Source of the DNA: Albirhodobacter sp042466415
GTDB lineage: Bacteria; Pseudomonadota; Alphaproteobacteria; Rhodobacterales; Rhodobacteraceae
DNA: 64,000 nt
Direction of reading: 5' to 3'
Assembly: GCF_042466415.1 (NCBI RefSeq)
Contig: NZ_JAXHCH010000002.1
Location: 124,001 to 188,000, forward strand
The position numbers and the translations under genes are program-made. Under the pieces are notes generated by a model. That model searched no databases, was not told the origin of the DNA, and saw only the letters and a list, made by a program, of their open reading frames with translations. Positions 18,260 through 27,795 of the stretch are shown in pieces. The first letter of the stretch is position 1. Each line of letters starts with the position of its first letter.

Positions 18260-21200
18260 ATGTCAGATCCCCGATTCATTCATCTCCGCGTCCATTCGGA
18301 ATACTCCCTTTTAGAAGGGGCGGTTCCGGTCAAAAAACTGATCAAGACCTGCGAGGCATTGAAAATGCCTGCGGTGGCGGTGACTGATAGTAACAATATG
18401 TTCGCCGCGCTTGAGTTTTCTGTCATCGCAAAGGGCGCAGGCGTGCAGCCGATCATGGGCTGTCAGGTATCTTATGCGTTTGATCCTGCCTTGCCCGGTG
18501 AAAAGCTGCGGCTGCCCGCGCCTTTGGTGCTGCTCGCGCAAAACGAGCGCGGCTATGAAAACCTGATGAAGCTGAATTCGTGCCTTTATATCGATAAGGG
18601 CGGCGATCTTGTACAGGTCACCCGCGACGAGCTGGCTTTATACTCGGAGGGCATTATCTGCCTGACGGGCGGGGCGGAAGGGCCGATCGGAAAGTTCATC
18701 CAGAATGGGCAGCACGGGCGGGCGCGGGCGTTGCTCGAGGATCTCGCGGCGATTTTCGGGGATCGCTTGTATGTCGAGCTGCAACGCCACCCCGGCGAGG
18801 GCGGCAAAACGACCGAAGGCGAACAGGCGACGGAGCAGAGTTTCATCGAGTGGGCGTATGAGCTTGGCTTGCCGCTTGTCGCGACGAATGATGTCTACTT
18901 CCCTAATCCCAAGATGTACGAGGCGCATGATGCGTTGATCTGCATCGCGGAAGGGGCCTATGTCGATCAGCAACAACCGCGCCGACGCTTGACCCCGCAA
19001 CACTATCTGAAAACGCCGGACGAGATGGCGGCGCTGTTCGCGGATCTGCCGGAGGCATTGGCCAACACGGTCGAGATTGCGAAACGTTGTGCCTTCGGGG
19101 CGTATAAGCGCGCGCCGATTTTGCCGAAATTCGCGGATGACGAGGTCGAGGAGCTGCGCCGCCAGTCTTGGGCGGGGTTGGAGGCGCGTCTTGCTGTCAT
19201 TCCGCATGCCGCCCCCGTTGAGGAATATAACGCGCGGCTTGAGTTTGAGCTGGGCATTATCGAGCAGATGGGCTTCCCGGGCTATTTCCTGATCGTTGCA
19301 GATTTCATTAAATGGGGCAAAGATCAGGGCATCCCTGTCGGCCCGGGGCGTGGATCGGGCGCAGGGTCGCTCGTGGCTTATGCTTTGACGATCACCGATC
19401 TTGATCCGCTGCGGTATTCCCTTTTGTTCGAGCGGTTCTTGAACCCCGAGCGGGTTTCGATGCCGGATTTCGACATCGACTTTTGCATGGATCGCCGCGA
19501 GGAGGTGATCCAGTACGTTCAAAAGAAATACGGGCGTGACAAGGTCGGTCAGATCATCACCTTCGGCGCGCTTTTGTCAAAGGCGGCGGTGCGCGATGTG
19601 GGCCGCGTGCTGCAAATGTCCTATGGACAGGTTGACCGCTTATCCAAAATGATTCCCGTTGAGGGGGTCAAACCCGTCAGCATCGAGAAGGCGCTGGCGG
19701 ATGAGCCGCGCCTGCGCGAGGCGGCGCGCGAGGAAGAAGTCGTCGACCGTCTGTTGGGCTATGCGCAACAGGTTGAGGGCCTCTTGCGGAACGCCTCCAC
19801 GCACGCCGCGGGTGTGGTGATCGGGGATCGCCCGTTGGATATGCTGGTCCCACTCTATCAAGATCCCAAATCGGACATGCCCGCGACACAGTTCAATATG
19901 AAATGGGTCGAGCAGGCAGGATTGGTGAAGTTCGACTTCTTGGGCCTGAAAACCCTGACCGTGATCCAAAATGCTGTCGATTTGATCCGGTTGCGCGGGG
20001 TTGAGGTCGATATCTCTGCGATTCCGATTGATGACGCGCGCACCTATGAGCTTTACGCGAAGGCGCAAACGGTCGCGGTGTTTCAGGTTGAATTGACCGG
20101 CATGATGGACGCCTTGCGGCGCATGAAACCGACCTGCATCGAGGATATCGTCGCGCTCGTCGCGCTGTACCGCCCCGGTCCGATGGAGAACATCCCCGTC
20201 TATTGCGAGGTCAAGCACGGGCTGCGGCCGCTCGAATCCCTCCATCCGACGATTGATCCGATTTTGGCGGAGACTCAGGGAATTATCGTTTACCAAGAAC
20301 AGGTTATGCAGATCGCGCAGGTCATGGGGGGCTATTCCCTCGGGGGCGCGGATTTGCTGCGGCGTGCGATGGGGAAGAAGATCGCCGAGGAGATGGCCAA
20401 GGAGCGGCCGAAATTCCTCGAAGGCGCGAAGAAAACGCACGGGATCGAGGCCAAGAAGGCGGGCGAAGTCTTTGATCTTCTGGAAAAATTCGCCAACTAT
20501 GGGTTCAATAAATCCCACGCCGCTGCCTATGCGATTGTGTCGTATCAGACGGCATGGCTGAAGGCGAACCATCCTGTCGAGTTCATGGCCGGCGTGATGA
20601 ATTGCGATATGCATCTGACCGAAAAACTGGCGGTGTATAAGCGCGAGGTGGATCGCCTACAGATCAAGACCATCCCACCTTGCGTCAACCGGTCGCTTGC
20701 GAGCTTTACCGTCCGCGACGGGCAGGTGGTCTATGCGCTGGGCGCGTTGAAGAATGTCGGGCTCGAGGCGATGAAGCTGATCGTCGCCGCGCGGGATGTT
20801 GAGGGGCGCGAGACGCCGTTTCGTGATTTGCACGACTTCGCGCGGCGGTGCGATCTCAAGCGGATCGGTAAGCGTCCGTTGGAGATGCTGGCGCGGGCGG
20901 GGGCGTTTGATTTGTTGGACCCCAATCGTAAGCGTGTTTTCGAGAGCTTGGATTCCCTCGCCGCGTGGTCGGGCGCGATTGCTGAGGCGAAGGTCTCGGC
21001 GCAGGTGTCTCTGTTTGGTGAGGCGGGCGACGATCTGCCGCCGCCGCGCATGGCCGATACGGATGACTGGTTGCCTGCCGAGCGCCTCGCGGAGGAACAT
21101 AAGGCGATTGGCTTCTATCTCTCGGGACATCCGTTGGATGACTATCTGCCCGCGCTCAAGCGCAAGAAGGTGATGACTCTGTCTGAGATCGCCGCGAAGG

Positions 21201-21718
21201 CCGAAAACGGGGCGTTTATTGGCAAACTGGCCGGAACGGTTTCGGCCAAACAGGAACGTAAATCTGCCAAGGGCAACCGGTTTGCCTTTGTGTCGCTATC
21301 TGATCCCACCGGTCTTTATGAGGTGACGGTGTTTTCCGATACGTTGGAGGCCACGCGACAATTCTTAGAGCCGGGATCTGCGGTTGTCTTGACGGTTGAG
21401 GCCACACTTGAGGGCGAGACGTTGAAGCTGCTCGCGCGCGGGGCGCAGCCGATTGATACGGTGACGGCGGATGCGGGTGCGTCCGGCCTGATGATCCATC
21501 TGGAGGAACCCGCTGTTTTGCCGTCGATCGCCGCGTTGCTGACGCGTGTGGCGGAGGAAGGCAAGGTGCGTTCCAAGGGGCCGGTTTCGTTCATGATTTT
21601 TGATCGAGATCGTGGCGCGCGGTATCAGATGTCCGCTGGGCAGGACTTCCCGATCAACCCGCAAGTCAAGGGCGCGCTGCGGTCTTTGCGCGGCGTGATC
21701 GAGGTTGAGGAAGTATAA
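18260..21718 (+). CDS. dnaE: DNA polymerase III subunit alpha
   Basis: Replicative polymerase, 1152 aa, a normal length for DnaE1. The N-terminal PHP domain starts at FIHLRVHSEYSLLEGA, with AVTDSNNMFAALEF near residue 40. The C-family palm carries GPGRGSGAGSLVAYAL near residue 358 and the catalytic acids in MPDFDIDFCMDRREEVI near residue 397. AVFQVELTGMMDALRRMKP marks the fingers, near residue 610. The helix-hairpin-helix and beta-binding region follow. A C-terminal OB domain starts near residue 985 (FIGKLAGTVSAKQERKSAKG). A full-length, intact housekeeping gene. Confidence 0.97.
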   Translation: MSDPRFIHLRVHSEYSLLEGAVPVKKLIKTCEALKMPAVAVTDSNNMFAALEFSVIAKGAGVQPIMGCQVSYAFDPALPGEKLRLPAPLVLLAQNERGYENLMKLNSCLYIDKGGDLVQVTRDELALYSEGIICLTGGAEGPIGKFIQNGQHGRARALLEDLAAIFGDRLYVELQRHPGEGGKTTEGEQATEQSFIEWAYELGLPLVATNDVYFPNPKMYEAHDALICIAEGAYVDQQQPRRRLTPQHYLKTPDEMAALFADLPEALANTVEIAKRCAFGAYKRAPILPKFADDEVEELRRQSWAGLEARLAVIPHAAPVEEYNARLEFELGIIEQMGFPGYFLIVADFIKWGKDQGIPVGPGRGSGAGSLVAYALTITDLDPLRYSLLFERFLNPERVSMPDFDIDFCMDRREEVIQYVQKKYGRDKVGQIITFGALLSKAAVRDVGRVLQMSYGQVDRLSKMIPVEGVKPVSIEKALADEPRLREAAREEEVVDRLLGYAQQVEGLLRNASTHAAGVVIGDRPLDMLVPLYQDPKSDMPATQFNMKWVEQAGLVKFDFLGLKTLTVIQNAVDLIRLRGVEVDISAIPIDDARTYELYAKAQTVAVFQVELTGMMDALRRMKPTCIEDIVALVALYRPGPMENIPVYCEVKHGLRPLESLHPTIDPILAETQGIIVYQEQVMQIAQVMGGYSLGGADLLRRAMGKKIAEEMAKERPKFLEGAKKTHGIEAKKAGEVFDLLEKFANYGFNKSHAAAYAIVSYQTAWLKANHPVEFMAGVMNCDMHLTEKLAVYKREVDRLQIKTIPPCVNRSLASFTVRDGQVVYALGALKNVGLEAMKLIVAARDVEGRETPFRDLHDFARRCDLKRIGKRPLEMLARAGAFDLLDPNRKRVFESLDSLAAWSGAIAEAKVSAQVSLFGEAGDDLPPPRMADTDDWLPAERLAEEHKAIGFYLSGHPLDDYLPALKRKKVMTLSEIAAKAENGAFIGKLAGTVSAKQERKSAKGNRFAFVSLSDPTGLYEVTVFSDTLEATRQFLEPGSAVVLTVEATLEGETLKLLARGAQPIDTVTADAGASGLMIHLEEPAVLPSIAALLTRVAEEGKVRSKGPVSFMIFDRDRGARYQMSAGQDFPINPQVKGALRSLRGVIEVEEV

Positions 21719-21834
21719 CGCGCCGCGCCTGCGGGTGAGTTTTCGTAAGGTGGATGACAGGCTTTCGCGCGGGCGCTAGGCTTGCGCCATGGGCGGCGTT
21801 CGCGCCGCGATCCAGTTGAGGGATGAGGGCGCAA

Positions 21835-22530
21835 ATGCTGATCCATGTAGGCGATGAGCGCAGCGAAGCCATCGATATGGCAATCGCGGGGCTTTTGTCG
21901 TCCATTGCGGGCGCGCTCAATGCGGTCGGTTTTGTGATCGCGGGGTTTTTTACCGCGAATATGACGGGGAATATCTCCGCCTTTGCCGATTATCTCGCCA
22001 AGGGATCGGTGGCGCTGGCGTTTTCGTTCTTGGGTTTAGTGGTGGCGTTTATCGCCGGCGCGACTTGCGCGGCGCTGGGCGTGCAGGCGGGGCTACGATA
22101 CCAGTTGCGGTCAGTTTTCGCGTTGGCGATTGTGGTGGAGGCGATGATCCTTGCGGCGTTGGCGATGGCCTATCATGTCTGGCTCGCGGGCGGGTTCGAG
22201 GCGCTTTTGCTGATTGCGTTGAGTTTCGTGATGGGATTGCAAAATGCCGTCACCACGATGATCACGCGCGCGCGCGTTCGCACCACGCATGTTTCGGGGA
22301 TGGCAACGGATGTCGGGATTGAACTCGCAGCGATGGTTGGGTGCGCGCAGATGCGGCGCGCGGTGCTTCCGAAATTGAAGCTGCATAGCTGGACATTGAT
22401 CGCATTCGCGGCGGGGGGCGTCTGCGGCGTTGTTCTGTTCGGTGTCATCGGCACATGGATATTTGCTGCCGCGGCGGCGTTACTCCTCGCGATTGCCTTG
22501 CCGGAGGTTTTGCGCGCGCACCGCCCTTAG
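21835..22530 (+). CDS. DUF1275 (YoaK-type) membrane protein
   Basis: A 231-aa membrane protein with about six hydrophobic helices. The start at 21835 is preferred because GAGGG lies five bases upstream; an in-frame ATG at 21823 has no spaced ribosome site. The DUF1275 signature is clear: GALNAVGFVIAGFFTANMTG near residue 27, AGATCAALG near residue 75, and QNAVTTMITRARVRTTHVSG near residue 138. Function is unknown; transport has been proposed for the family. Confidence 0.8.
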   Translation: MLIHVGDERSEAIDMAIAGLLSSIAGALNAVGFVIAGFFTANMTGNISAFADYLAKGSVALAFSFLGLVVAFIAGATCAALGVQAGLRYQLRSVFALAIVVEAMILAALAMAYHVWLAGGFEALLLIALSFVMGLQNAVTTMITRARVRTTHVSGMATDVGIELAAMVGCAQMRRAVLPKLKLHSWTLIAFAAGGVCGVVLFGVIGTWIFAAAAALLLAIALPEVLRAHRP

Positions 22531-22534
22531 GCCG

Positions 22535-23617
22535 TTACGGCGCGCCCAAAACCCGTTTTGCCAGAAGTTGCGCCATCACGACAGCGAGCAGAATTCGGAT
22601 CAAATGATGTGCGGTGACATACACGACGCTCATATTCAACGAGAGCGCGATGAGCGACATCTCCGTCAAGCCACCCGGCGCAAAGGCAAGAAAAACGGCG
22701 CCGATGGGTTTGGCGACGATCTGCGCGAAGGTCACGGCAAATAGCCCCGCCAATGCGAGTGATACCCCTGTCGAGATCATCGCCATGCGCAAGGCTGTGA
22801 CAAATGCTCCGCGTCCGATCCCCTTGAACCGCACCCCGAGCGACGTACCAATCGCGATTTGCCCCGCATTGATCAACCATTGCGGGGGGCCGCCGTCGAC
22901 AACGCCCATCGCATGGAGCGCGGAGGATAGGATCATCGGCACCGCGATCATCCCTGCAGGGAGTTTCGACCGCTTGCCAAGCCATGCGCCGATCGCCCCG
23001 GCGGCGATCAGCCAAGGGAGATCATGCAAGGTCAGCGCCGAGTGCGACAGGCTCGCGCCTGAGGCGGAACCGACCGCGTGACCTGTCATCACGGTGAAGG
23101 CGACGGGCACAAGAACAACCGTAAGGATCAGCCGCAAGAATTGCAGCATGGTCAGCATCGGCACATTCGCGCCGCGCTCCTCGCCCATTTGTACCGCTTC
23201 GATCAGACCGCCCGGCGCGGAGCCGAAAAAGGCTGTGACGCGATCAAGCGATCCAAAACGGGTGACCGCGAGGTAGGACAGCATATGCGCAAGCGGGACA
23301 AACACGCACACAGCAAGCAGCGACGGCCACCAACTCGGCATGTCTTGCAAGACGGCCGGCGAGAAGGCGCCGCCAATCGCCACGCCGAGCACAGGCAGAA
23401 ACCCGAGGCGCAGCGCGGGGGGGAAGGTTACGGGGCGGCCTTTTAGCTGTGCCCGCCCCAGCGCGAGCGCCGCGACAATGAGCATCGATCCCAGCAACAT
23501 CGGCAGCGGTAGATGCGCAGCTTGGGCCGCAAACCCGCCAGTCGTTCCGATAAGAACCGTCACCGCAATCGCGGGGATGTCGAGCGTATCAGGGAGGCGC
23601 GTCAGGCGAAGCGGCAC
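22535..23617 (-). CDS. AbrB family membrane protein (COG3180, putative transporter/regulator)
   Basis: An integral membrane protein of about 360 aa with around ten helices in two halves. Both halves carry a PLPxLLG/ lPAGMIAVPMILS type repeat: LPLPMLLGSMLIVAALALG near residue 35 and SKLPAGMIAVPMILSSALHA near residue 215. This matches the AbrB/COG3180 duplication family, formerly called ammonia-monooxygenase-like. The start is uncertain: the frame is open to 23752, but that extension lies inside slyX, so I use the GTG at 23617 next to the slyX stop. It converges with the DUF1275 gene, 4 bases apart. Confidence 0.75.
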   Translation of the reverse strand: MPLRLTRLPDTLDIPAIAVTVLIGTTGGFAAQAAHLPLPMLLGSMLIVAALALGRAQLKGRPVTFPPALRLGFLPVLGVAIGGAFSPAVLQDMPSWWPSLLAVCVFVPLAHMLSYLAVTRFGSLDRVTAFFGSAPGGLIEAVQMGEERGANVPMLTMLQFLRLILTVVLVPVAFTVMTGHAVGSASGASLSHSALTLHDLPWLIAAGAIGAWLGKRSKLPAGMIAVPMILSSALHAMGVVDGGPPQWLINAGQIAIGTSLGVRFKGIGRGAFVTALRMAMISTGVSLALAGLFAVTFAQIVAKPIGAVFLAFAPGGLTEMSLIALSLNMSVVYVTAHHLIRILLAVVMAQLLAKRVLGAP

Positions 23618-23621
23618 GGGG

Positions 23622-23819
23622 TCACCAGTGGGGCGGACGTTGATCGGCGAGTGGAATCGTTCCCGCGCCATCCGCCTCGCGTTCGGCTTCGCGTTCCAGC
23701 AATAGGCCGACGCGGCGGGCGAGGCGCGCGATCTCGCGTTCCTGGCGGGCAATGACGTCCGAGAGGTCGTCTACTGTTCGGGTGAGATGCGCGATTTGTT
23801 CTTCGATCTCTTGTGACAT
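23622..23819 (-). CDS. slyX: SlyX family protein
   Basis: A 65-aa coiled-coil protein. The first 45 residues form continuous heptads (EEQIAHLTRTVDDLSDVIAR, then QEREIARLARRVGLLLEREA), and it ends in the SlyX-like DQRPPHW (usually RPPHY). The start at 23819 (MSQEIEEQ) is set by the family N-terminus; the frame is open further upstream without similarity. Function is unknown in the family. It lies directly upstream of the AbrB-type gene on the same strand. Confidence 0.85.
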   Translation of the reverse strand: MSQEIEEQIAHLTRTVDDLSDVIARQEREIARLARRVGLLLEREAEREADGAGTIPLADQRPPHW

Positions 23820-24015
23820 GCGATTCGTCTCGTTTTTAAGTCTGGCGTTGGTCATGGGGCGCAGAAATCTAGCGCGCGGCGGTGCGATCAGGGCGTCGAG
23901 TTGCCCATCGGCCCGCTTTGCGACAGGCCGCGCAGGTGTGGCCGCTTGTTCGCGCGTCAATCCTCCGCTACACCGCCCCTGATTACAACCGCCCCCCGAA
24001 ATAAGCGAGGCGAAT

Positions 24016-25524
24016 ATGGCCAAGGAAAAACCACAGCGCAAACCACGTGCCGAAACCCCAAAAGGGTTCCGCGATTACTTCGGCACGGATGTGACTGAAC
24101 GCAAGGCAATGCTCGATACGATTGCCGAGGTCTACCATCGTCACGGGTTCGACCCGTTGGAGACTTCCGCTGTCGAGACCGTCGAGGCCTTAGGCAAGTT
24201 CCTCCCCGACGTGGATCGCCCGAATGCGGGTGTCTTCGGGTGGCAAGAAGAATCTGACAGCGGCAAAGAGGGCGACTGGCTCGCGCTGCGCTATGATCTC
24301 ACGGCCCCTCTGGCCCGCGTGGCCGCGCAGTTCCGCAATGATTTGCCCACACCCTATCGCCGTTATGCGATGGGGCCCGTTTGGCGTAACGAGAAGCCCG
24401 GTCCGGGCCGGTTCCGCCAGTTCTATCAATGCGATGCGGATACGGTCGGCGCGCCTTCGGTGGCGGCGGATGCCGAGATTTGCGCGATGCTGTCGGATGC
24501 GTTGGAGGCGGTTGGGATTGACCGCGCCGATTACATCGTGCGCGTGAATAACCGCAAGGTTTTGAACGGCGTGATGGAAGTGGCGGGGGTTTTGGACCCG
24601 GCCGATCCGGCCAAATGGGAGGCTGAGCGCGGTATCGTGTTGCGCGCGATTGATAAATTGGATCGCTTGGGCGAGGACGGCGTGCGCGCGCTGTTGGGCG
24701 CGGGGCGCGAGGATGCTTCGGGCGATTTCACCAAGGGCGCTGGGCTGTCGGATGAGCAGGCCGAGATCGTGATGGGCTTCATGTCTGCCAAACGGGCCTC
24801 GGGCGCGTTGACGGCGGCGCGTTTGCGCGAATTGGCGGGCGGTTCGGCCATCGGTGTCGAGGGCGTGCAAGAGCTGGAAACCATCGCCGAGCTGTTGGAT
24901 GCGCAGGGCTACGGCGCGGACCGGATCGACATCGATCCTTCCGTGGTGCGCGGCCTTGGCTATTACACTGGCCCCGTGTTTGAGGCCGAACTGACGTTCG
25001 AGATCTTTGACGAGAAGGGCCGCAAACGGCAATTCGGATCGGTCGCGGGCGGCGGGCGGTATGACGATCTGGTCAAGCGGTTCACCGGCCAATCGGTGCC
25101 GGCCACGGGCGTTTCCATTGGTGTTGATCGCCTTTTGGCGGCGTTGCGCGAAAAGGGTCGGATCGGCACGGGAACGCCGCAAGGCCCCGTGGTCATCACC
25201 GTGATGGACCGCGACCGGATGGCCGATTATTTCGCCATGGCCACCGATCTGCGCAACGCGGGCATCCGCGCGGAGGTCTATCTCGGCAATCCGAAAAACT
25301 TCGGTAACCAATTGAAATACGCCGATAAACGCGAAAGCCCTGTCGCGGTGATCCAAGGGTCATCGGAACGCGATGCGGGGCAAGTGATCCTCAAAGACCT
25401 GATTTTGGGCGCGAAGATCGCCGAAAACGCCAGCCTCGAGGAATGGAAAGCCCGCCCTGCGCAGGTCGAAATTTCGCGCGGCGATTTGGTGGCCGAAGTG
25501 CGTAAAATGTTGGAGCAGGGCTGA
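24016..25524 (+). CDS. hisS: Histidyl-tRNA synthetase
   Basis: Class II aminoacyl-tRNA synthetase, 502 aa, the longer alphaproteobacterial form. Motifs: PRAETPKGFRDYFG near residue 10, motif 1 region through FLPDVDRPNAGVFGW, motif 2 as RYDLTAPLARV and YRRYAMGPVWRNEKPGPGRF near residues 90-133, and the histidine-specific VVRGLGYYTGPVFEAE near residue 310. The C-terminal anticodon domain starts near residue 390. The stop overlaps the hisZ start by one base. This is an essential gene. Confidence 0.96.
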   Translation: MAKEKPQRKPRAETPKGFRDYFGTDVTERKAMLDTIAEVYHRHGFDPLETSAVETVEALGKFLPDVDRPNAGVFGWQEESDSGKEGDWLALRYDLTAPLARVAAQFRNDLPTPYRRYAMGPVWRNEKPGPGRFRQFYQCDADTVGAPSVAADAEICAMLSDALEAVGIDRADYIVRVNNRKVLNGVMEVAGVLDPADPAKWEAERGIVLRAIDKLDRLGEDGVRALLGAGREDASGDFTKGAGLSDEQAEIVMGFMSAKRASGALTAARLRELAGGSAIGVEGVQELETIAELLDAQGYGADRIDIDPSVVRGLGYYTGPVFEAELTFEIFDEKGRKRQFGSVAGGGRYDDLVKRFTGQSVPATGVSIGVDRLLAALREKGRIGTGTPQGPVVITVMDRDRMADYFAMATDLRNAGIRAEVYLGNPKNFGNQLKYADKRESPVAVIQGSSERDAGQVILKDLILGAKIAENASLEEWKARPAQVEISRGDLVAEVRKMLEQG

Positions 25525-26591
25525 TGCAGGCTGCGAGAGCTGTCGGGCAAACGATCCTCGCGCAGTTTGTGGAGGCGGGTGCAGTGCCGGTTGAGGCCGA
25601 TATCTTGCAACCCGCCGAGGCGCTTTTGGATCTCTACGGCGAGGATATTCGCGGCCGCGCCTTTGTCACCCATGATCCGATCCGCGGCGAGATGATGCTG
25701 CGGCCTGATTTCACGGTGCCGGTCGTGCAGACGCATATGCGCGAGGGCGCCGAGCCTGCGCGCTATGCCTATCTGGGCGAGGTGTTTCGTAAGCAAGATC
25801 ATCGCGGCGCGGCGCGGCAGTCGGAATATTTGCAGGCGGGGTTTGAGGTCTTTGACCGGGTTAATCCGCAGGCGGCTGATGCAGAGGTCTTCGCCTTGTT
25901 TGCGCGTATTCTTGCGCCGCTGAACCTGACTGCGACAATCGGGGATATCGGTTTGCTCACGGCGTCGGTGGAGGCGTTGGATACGATTCCGGCGCGCAAG
26001 CGCGCATTGCTACGTCATATTTGGCGGCCGCAGCGTTTCCATGCCTTGTTGAAACGTTATGCGGGCCAGCTACCGATGCCTGCTGCGCGTCAAGCGGTGC
26101 TTGATGGCGGTACGGCGTCGGAGATGCCATGGATCGGGTTGCGCTCGGAGGCAGAGGTCGCGGCGCGGATCGAGCGGTTGCGCGAGGATGCGGCGGCCGC
26201 GCCGATCGCCGCACATGATATGGCCCGTCTCGATGCGCTTTTCGCGCTGCGGTGCCCCGCGTTGGAGGCCCCTGCAAAGCTGCGGGCGCTGGGCCTGCCC
26301 GAGGCTGCCGTTGAACGGTTCGAGGCGCGCCTCGCGGCGTTGCAAGCCCAAGGCGTTGATCTTGGCGGGGTTCGATTTGAAGCCAGCCACGGTCGGACAA
26401 CGATGGAATATTACGACGGGTTCGTCTTCACGTTTAAGGGGCATGATGACATGCCGCCAGTTGCCACAGGTGGGCGCTATGATGCGCTGACGAAGGTGCT
26501 GGGGCAGGGGCTTGACGTTCCGGCCGAAATCCCTGCGGTTGGCGGGGTCATACGTCCGGCGCTTGTCGCGGCGTTGGGGGGCTTGTCATGA
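25524..26591 (+). CDS. hisZ: ATP phosphoribosyltransferase regulatory subunit HisZ
   Basis: A catalytically inactive HisS paralogue of 355 aa that forms the regulatory part of ATP phosphoribosyltransferase. It keeps the class II fold: RGEMMLRPDFTVPVVQTHMR near residue 54 and YAYLGEVFRKQDHRGAARQS near residue 81. It lacks an anticodon-binding domain. It is flanked by hisS, with which it shares one base, and by hisG, with which it overlaps by 4 bases. The presence of a short HisG makes HisZ necessary for histidine synthesis. Confidence 0.93.
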   Translation: MQAARAVGQTILAQFVEAGAVPVEADILQPAEALLDLYGEDIRGRAFVTHDPIRGEMMLRPDFTVPVVQTHMREGAEPARYAYLGEVFRKQDHRGAARQSEYLQAGFEVFDRVNPQAADAEVFALFARILAPLNLTATIGDIGLLTASVEALDTIPARKRALLRHIWRPQRFHALLKRYAGQLPMPAARQAVLDGGTASEMPWIGLRSEAEVAARIERLREDAAAAPIAAHDMARLDALFALRCPALEAPAKLRALGLPEAAVERFEARLAALQAQGVDLGGVRFEASHGRTTMEYYDGFVFTFKGHDDMPPVATGGRYDALTKVLGQGLDVPAEIPAVGGVIRPALVAALGGLS

Positions 26592-27277
26592 CGCTGAAAC
26601 TCGGTGTGCCGTCCAAGGGGCGGCTAATGGAGCAAACCTTCGAATGGTTCGCTGAACGTGGCCTGACGTTGAAGCGCACGGGTAACGAGCGTGAGTATGC
26701 GGGCGCTGTTGAAGGGCTCGACGGGGTGGAGCTTGTGCTGCTATCTGCGGGAGAAATTCCGCGCGAACTGGCGGCGGGGCGCATTCATATGGGGGTCACG
26801 GGGTCCGATTTGGTGCGCGACAAGCTGGCCGATTGGGCGACCCAAGTGGATGAGCTGGCGTTGATGGGCTTTGGCCATGCCGACCTCATTCTGGCGGTGC
26901 CGACGTGCTGGACGGATGTGGATACGATCGAAGATCTCGATGCGGCCGCCTCTGCCTTCCGCCGCACACATGGGTTCCGTTTGCGGATCGCCACGAAATA
27001 CCACCGTCTTGTGCGCGAGTATCTGACGCGTGAGGGTGTGGCGGATTATCAGCTTGTCGATAGTCAGGGCGCGACCGAAGGCACGATCAAGAACCTGACG
27101 GCCGAGGCGATTGCCGATATCACGTCATCGGGCGCGACGTTGCATGCAAACCACCTGAAGATCTTGTCCGATGCTCTGATCCATTCATCGCAAGCGACGC
27201 TCTTTGCCTCGCGCAGCGCCGACTGGTCGGCCGCGCCCGCCGCGCCGCGTCTGCGGGAGATGCTCGGGGTGGTGTGA
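26588..27277 (+). CDS. hisG: ATP phosphoribosyltransferase catalytic subunit, short form
   Basis: First committed step of histidine synthesis: ATP plus PRPP to phosphoribosyl-ATP. At 229 aa it is the short form (HisGS) without the C-terminal regulatory domain, which needs the HisZ encoded just upstream. Motifs: LKLGVPSKGRLMEQ at the N-terminus, HMGVTGSDLVRD near residue 67, ATKYHRLVREYLTREGV near residue 135, and the PRPP site DSQGATEGTIKNLTAEAIAD near residue 158. Confidence 0.95.
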   Translation: MTLKLGVPSKGRLMEQTFEWFAERGLTLKRTGNEREYAGAVEGLDGVELVLLSAGEIPRELAAGRIHMGVTGSDLVRDKLADWATQVDELALMGFGHADLILAVPTCWTDVDTIEDLDAAASAFRRTHGFRLRIATKYHRLVREYLTREGVADYQLVDSQGATEGTIKNLTAEAIADITSSGATLHANHLKILSDALIHSSQATLFASRSADWSAAPAAPRLREMLGVV

Positions 27278-27378
27278 CACGGGCGTTCCGGTCACCAAAC
27301 ATCGAGGTTGAGGGGGGGGGGCTTGCGGCCCGACAGTGCGGGATCACGCGCCCCAACATGCGCGCGAGGGGGAGGCGC

Positions 27379-27795
27379 TTAGCGCAGACCCATCTCCGTC
27401 AGCGCTGCCATTAGCTCGCGCGGTAACGGCTCCTCGCGCGGGCGATCTTGCGGGAGGTCGGCGGGGGCGTCCTCAGGCGAGAGATAGCGCCACCCTTGAA
27501 ACGCGCGCCGCGGCATTGCTTCGGTGCGGATCACGGTGCGATCCAAACCGATGGCACAGCGCCGAATGCCGTCCGCGCCAATTGCTTCATCCAGAGAGAC
27601 GACTTTCTGCCGCGCGAGTACCAAGCCTTTAAACACCCAATAGAGAGATCCGCCGTCGAGAATCTCGCTCTCACGTTTGGGCCACATCCGCGTCACATGA
27701 TGCGCGGTGCCCTTGCCGTAGCGGCTGGCTTGCCACTCGATCAGATCTTCAACTTTCTCGGCCCCGACGCAAAGTTTGATCAGATGTGTGGTCAT
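27379..27795 (-). CDS. DUF1489 family protein
   Basis: A 138-aa soluble protein widespread in alphaproteobacteria and of unknown function. The DUF1489 pattern is seen in LIKLCVGAEKVEDLIEWQAS at the N-terminus, HVTRMWPKRESEILDGGSLY near residue 33, and RAFQGWRYLSPEDAPADLP near residue 97. It converges with hisG across about 100 bases that contain a run of G near 27314 and no recognisable gene. Confidence 0.85.
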   Translation of the reverse strand: MTTHLIKLCVGAEKVEDLIEWQASRYGKGTAHHVTRMWPKRESEILDGGSLYWVFKGLVLARQKVVSLDEAIGADGIRRCAIGLDRTVIRTEAMPRRAFQGWRYLSPEDAPADLPQDRPREEPLPRELMAALTEMGLR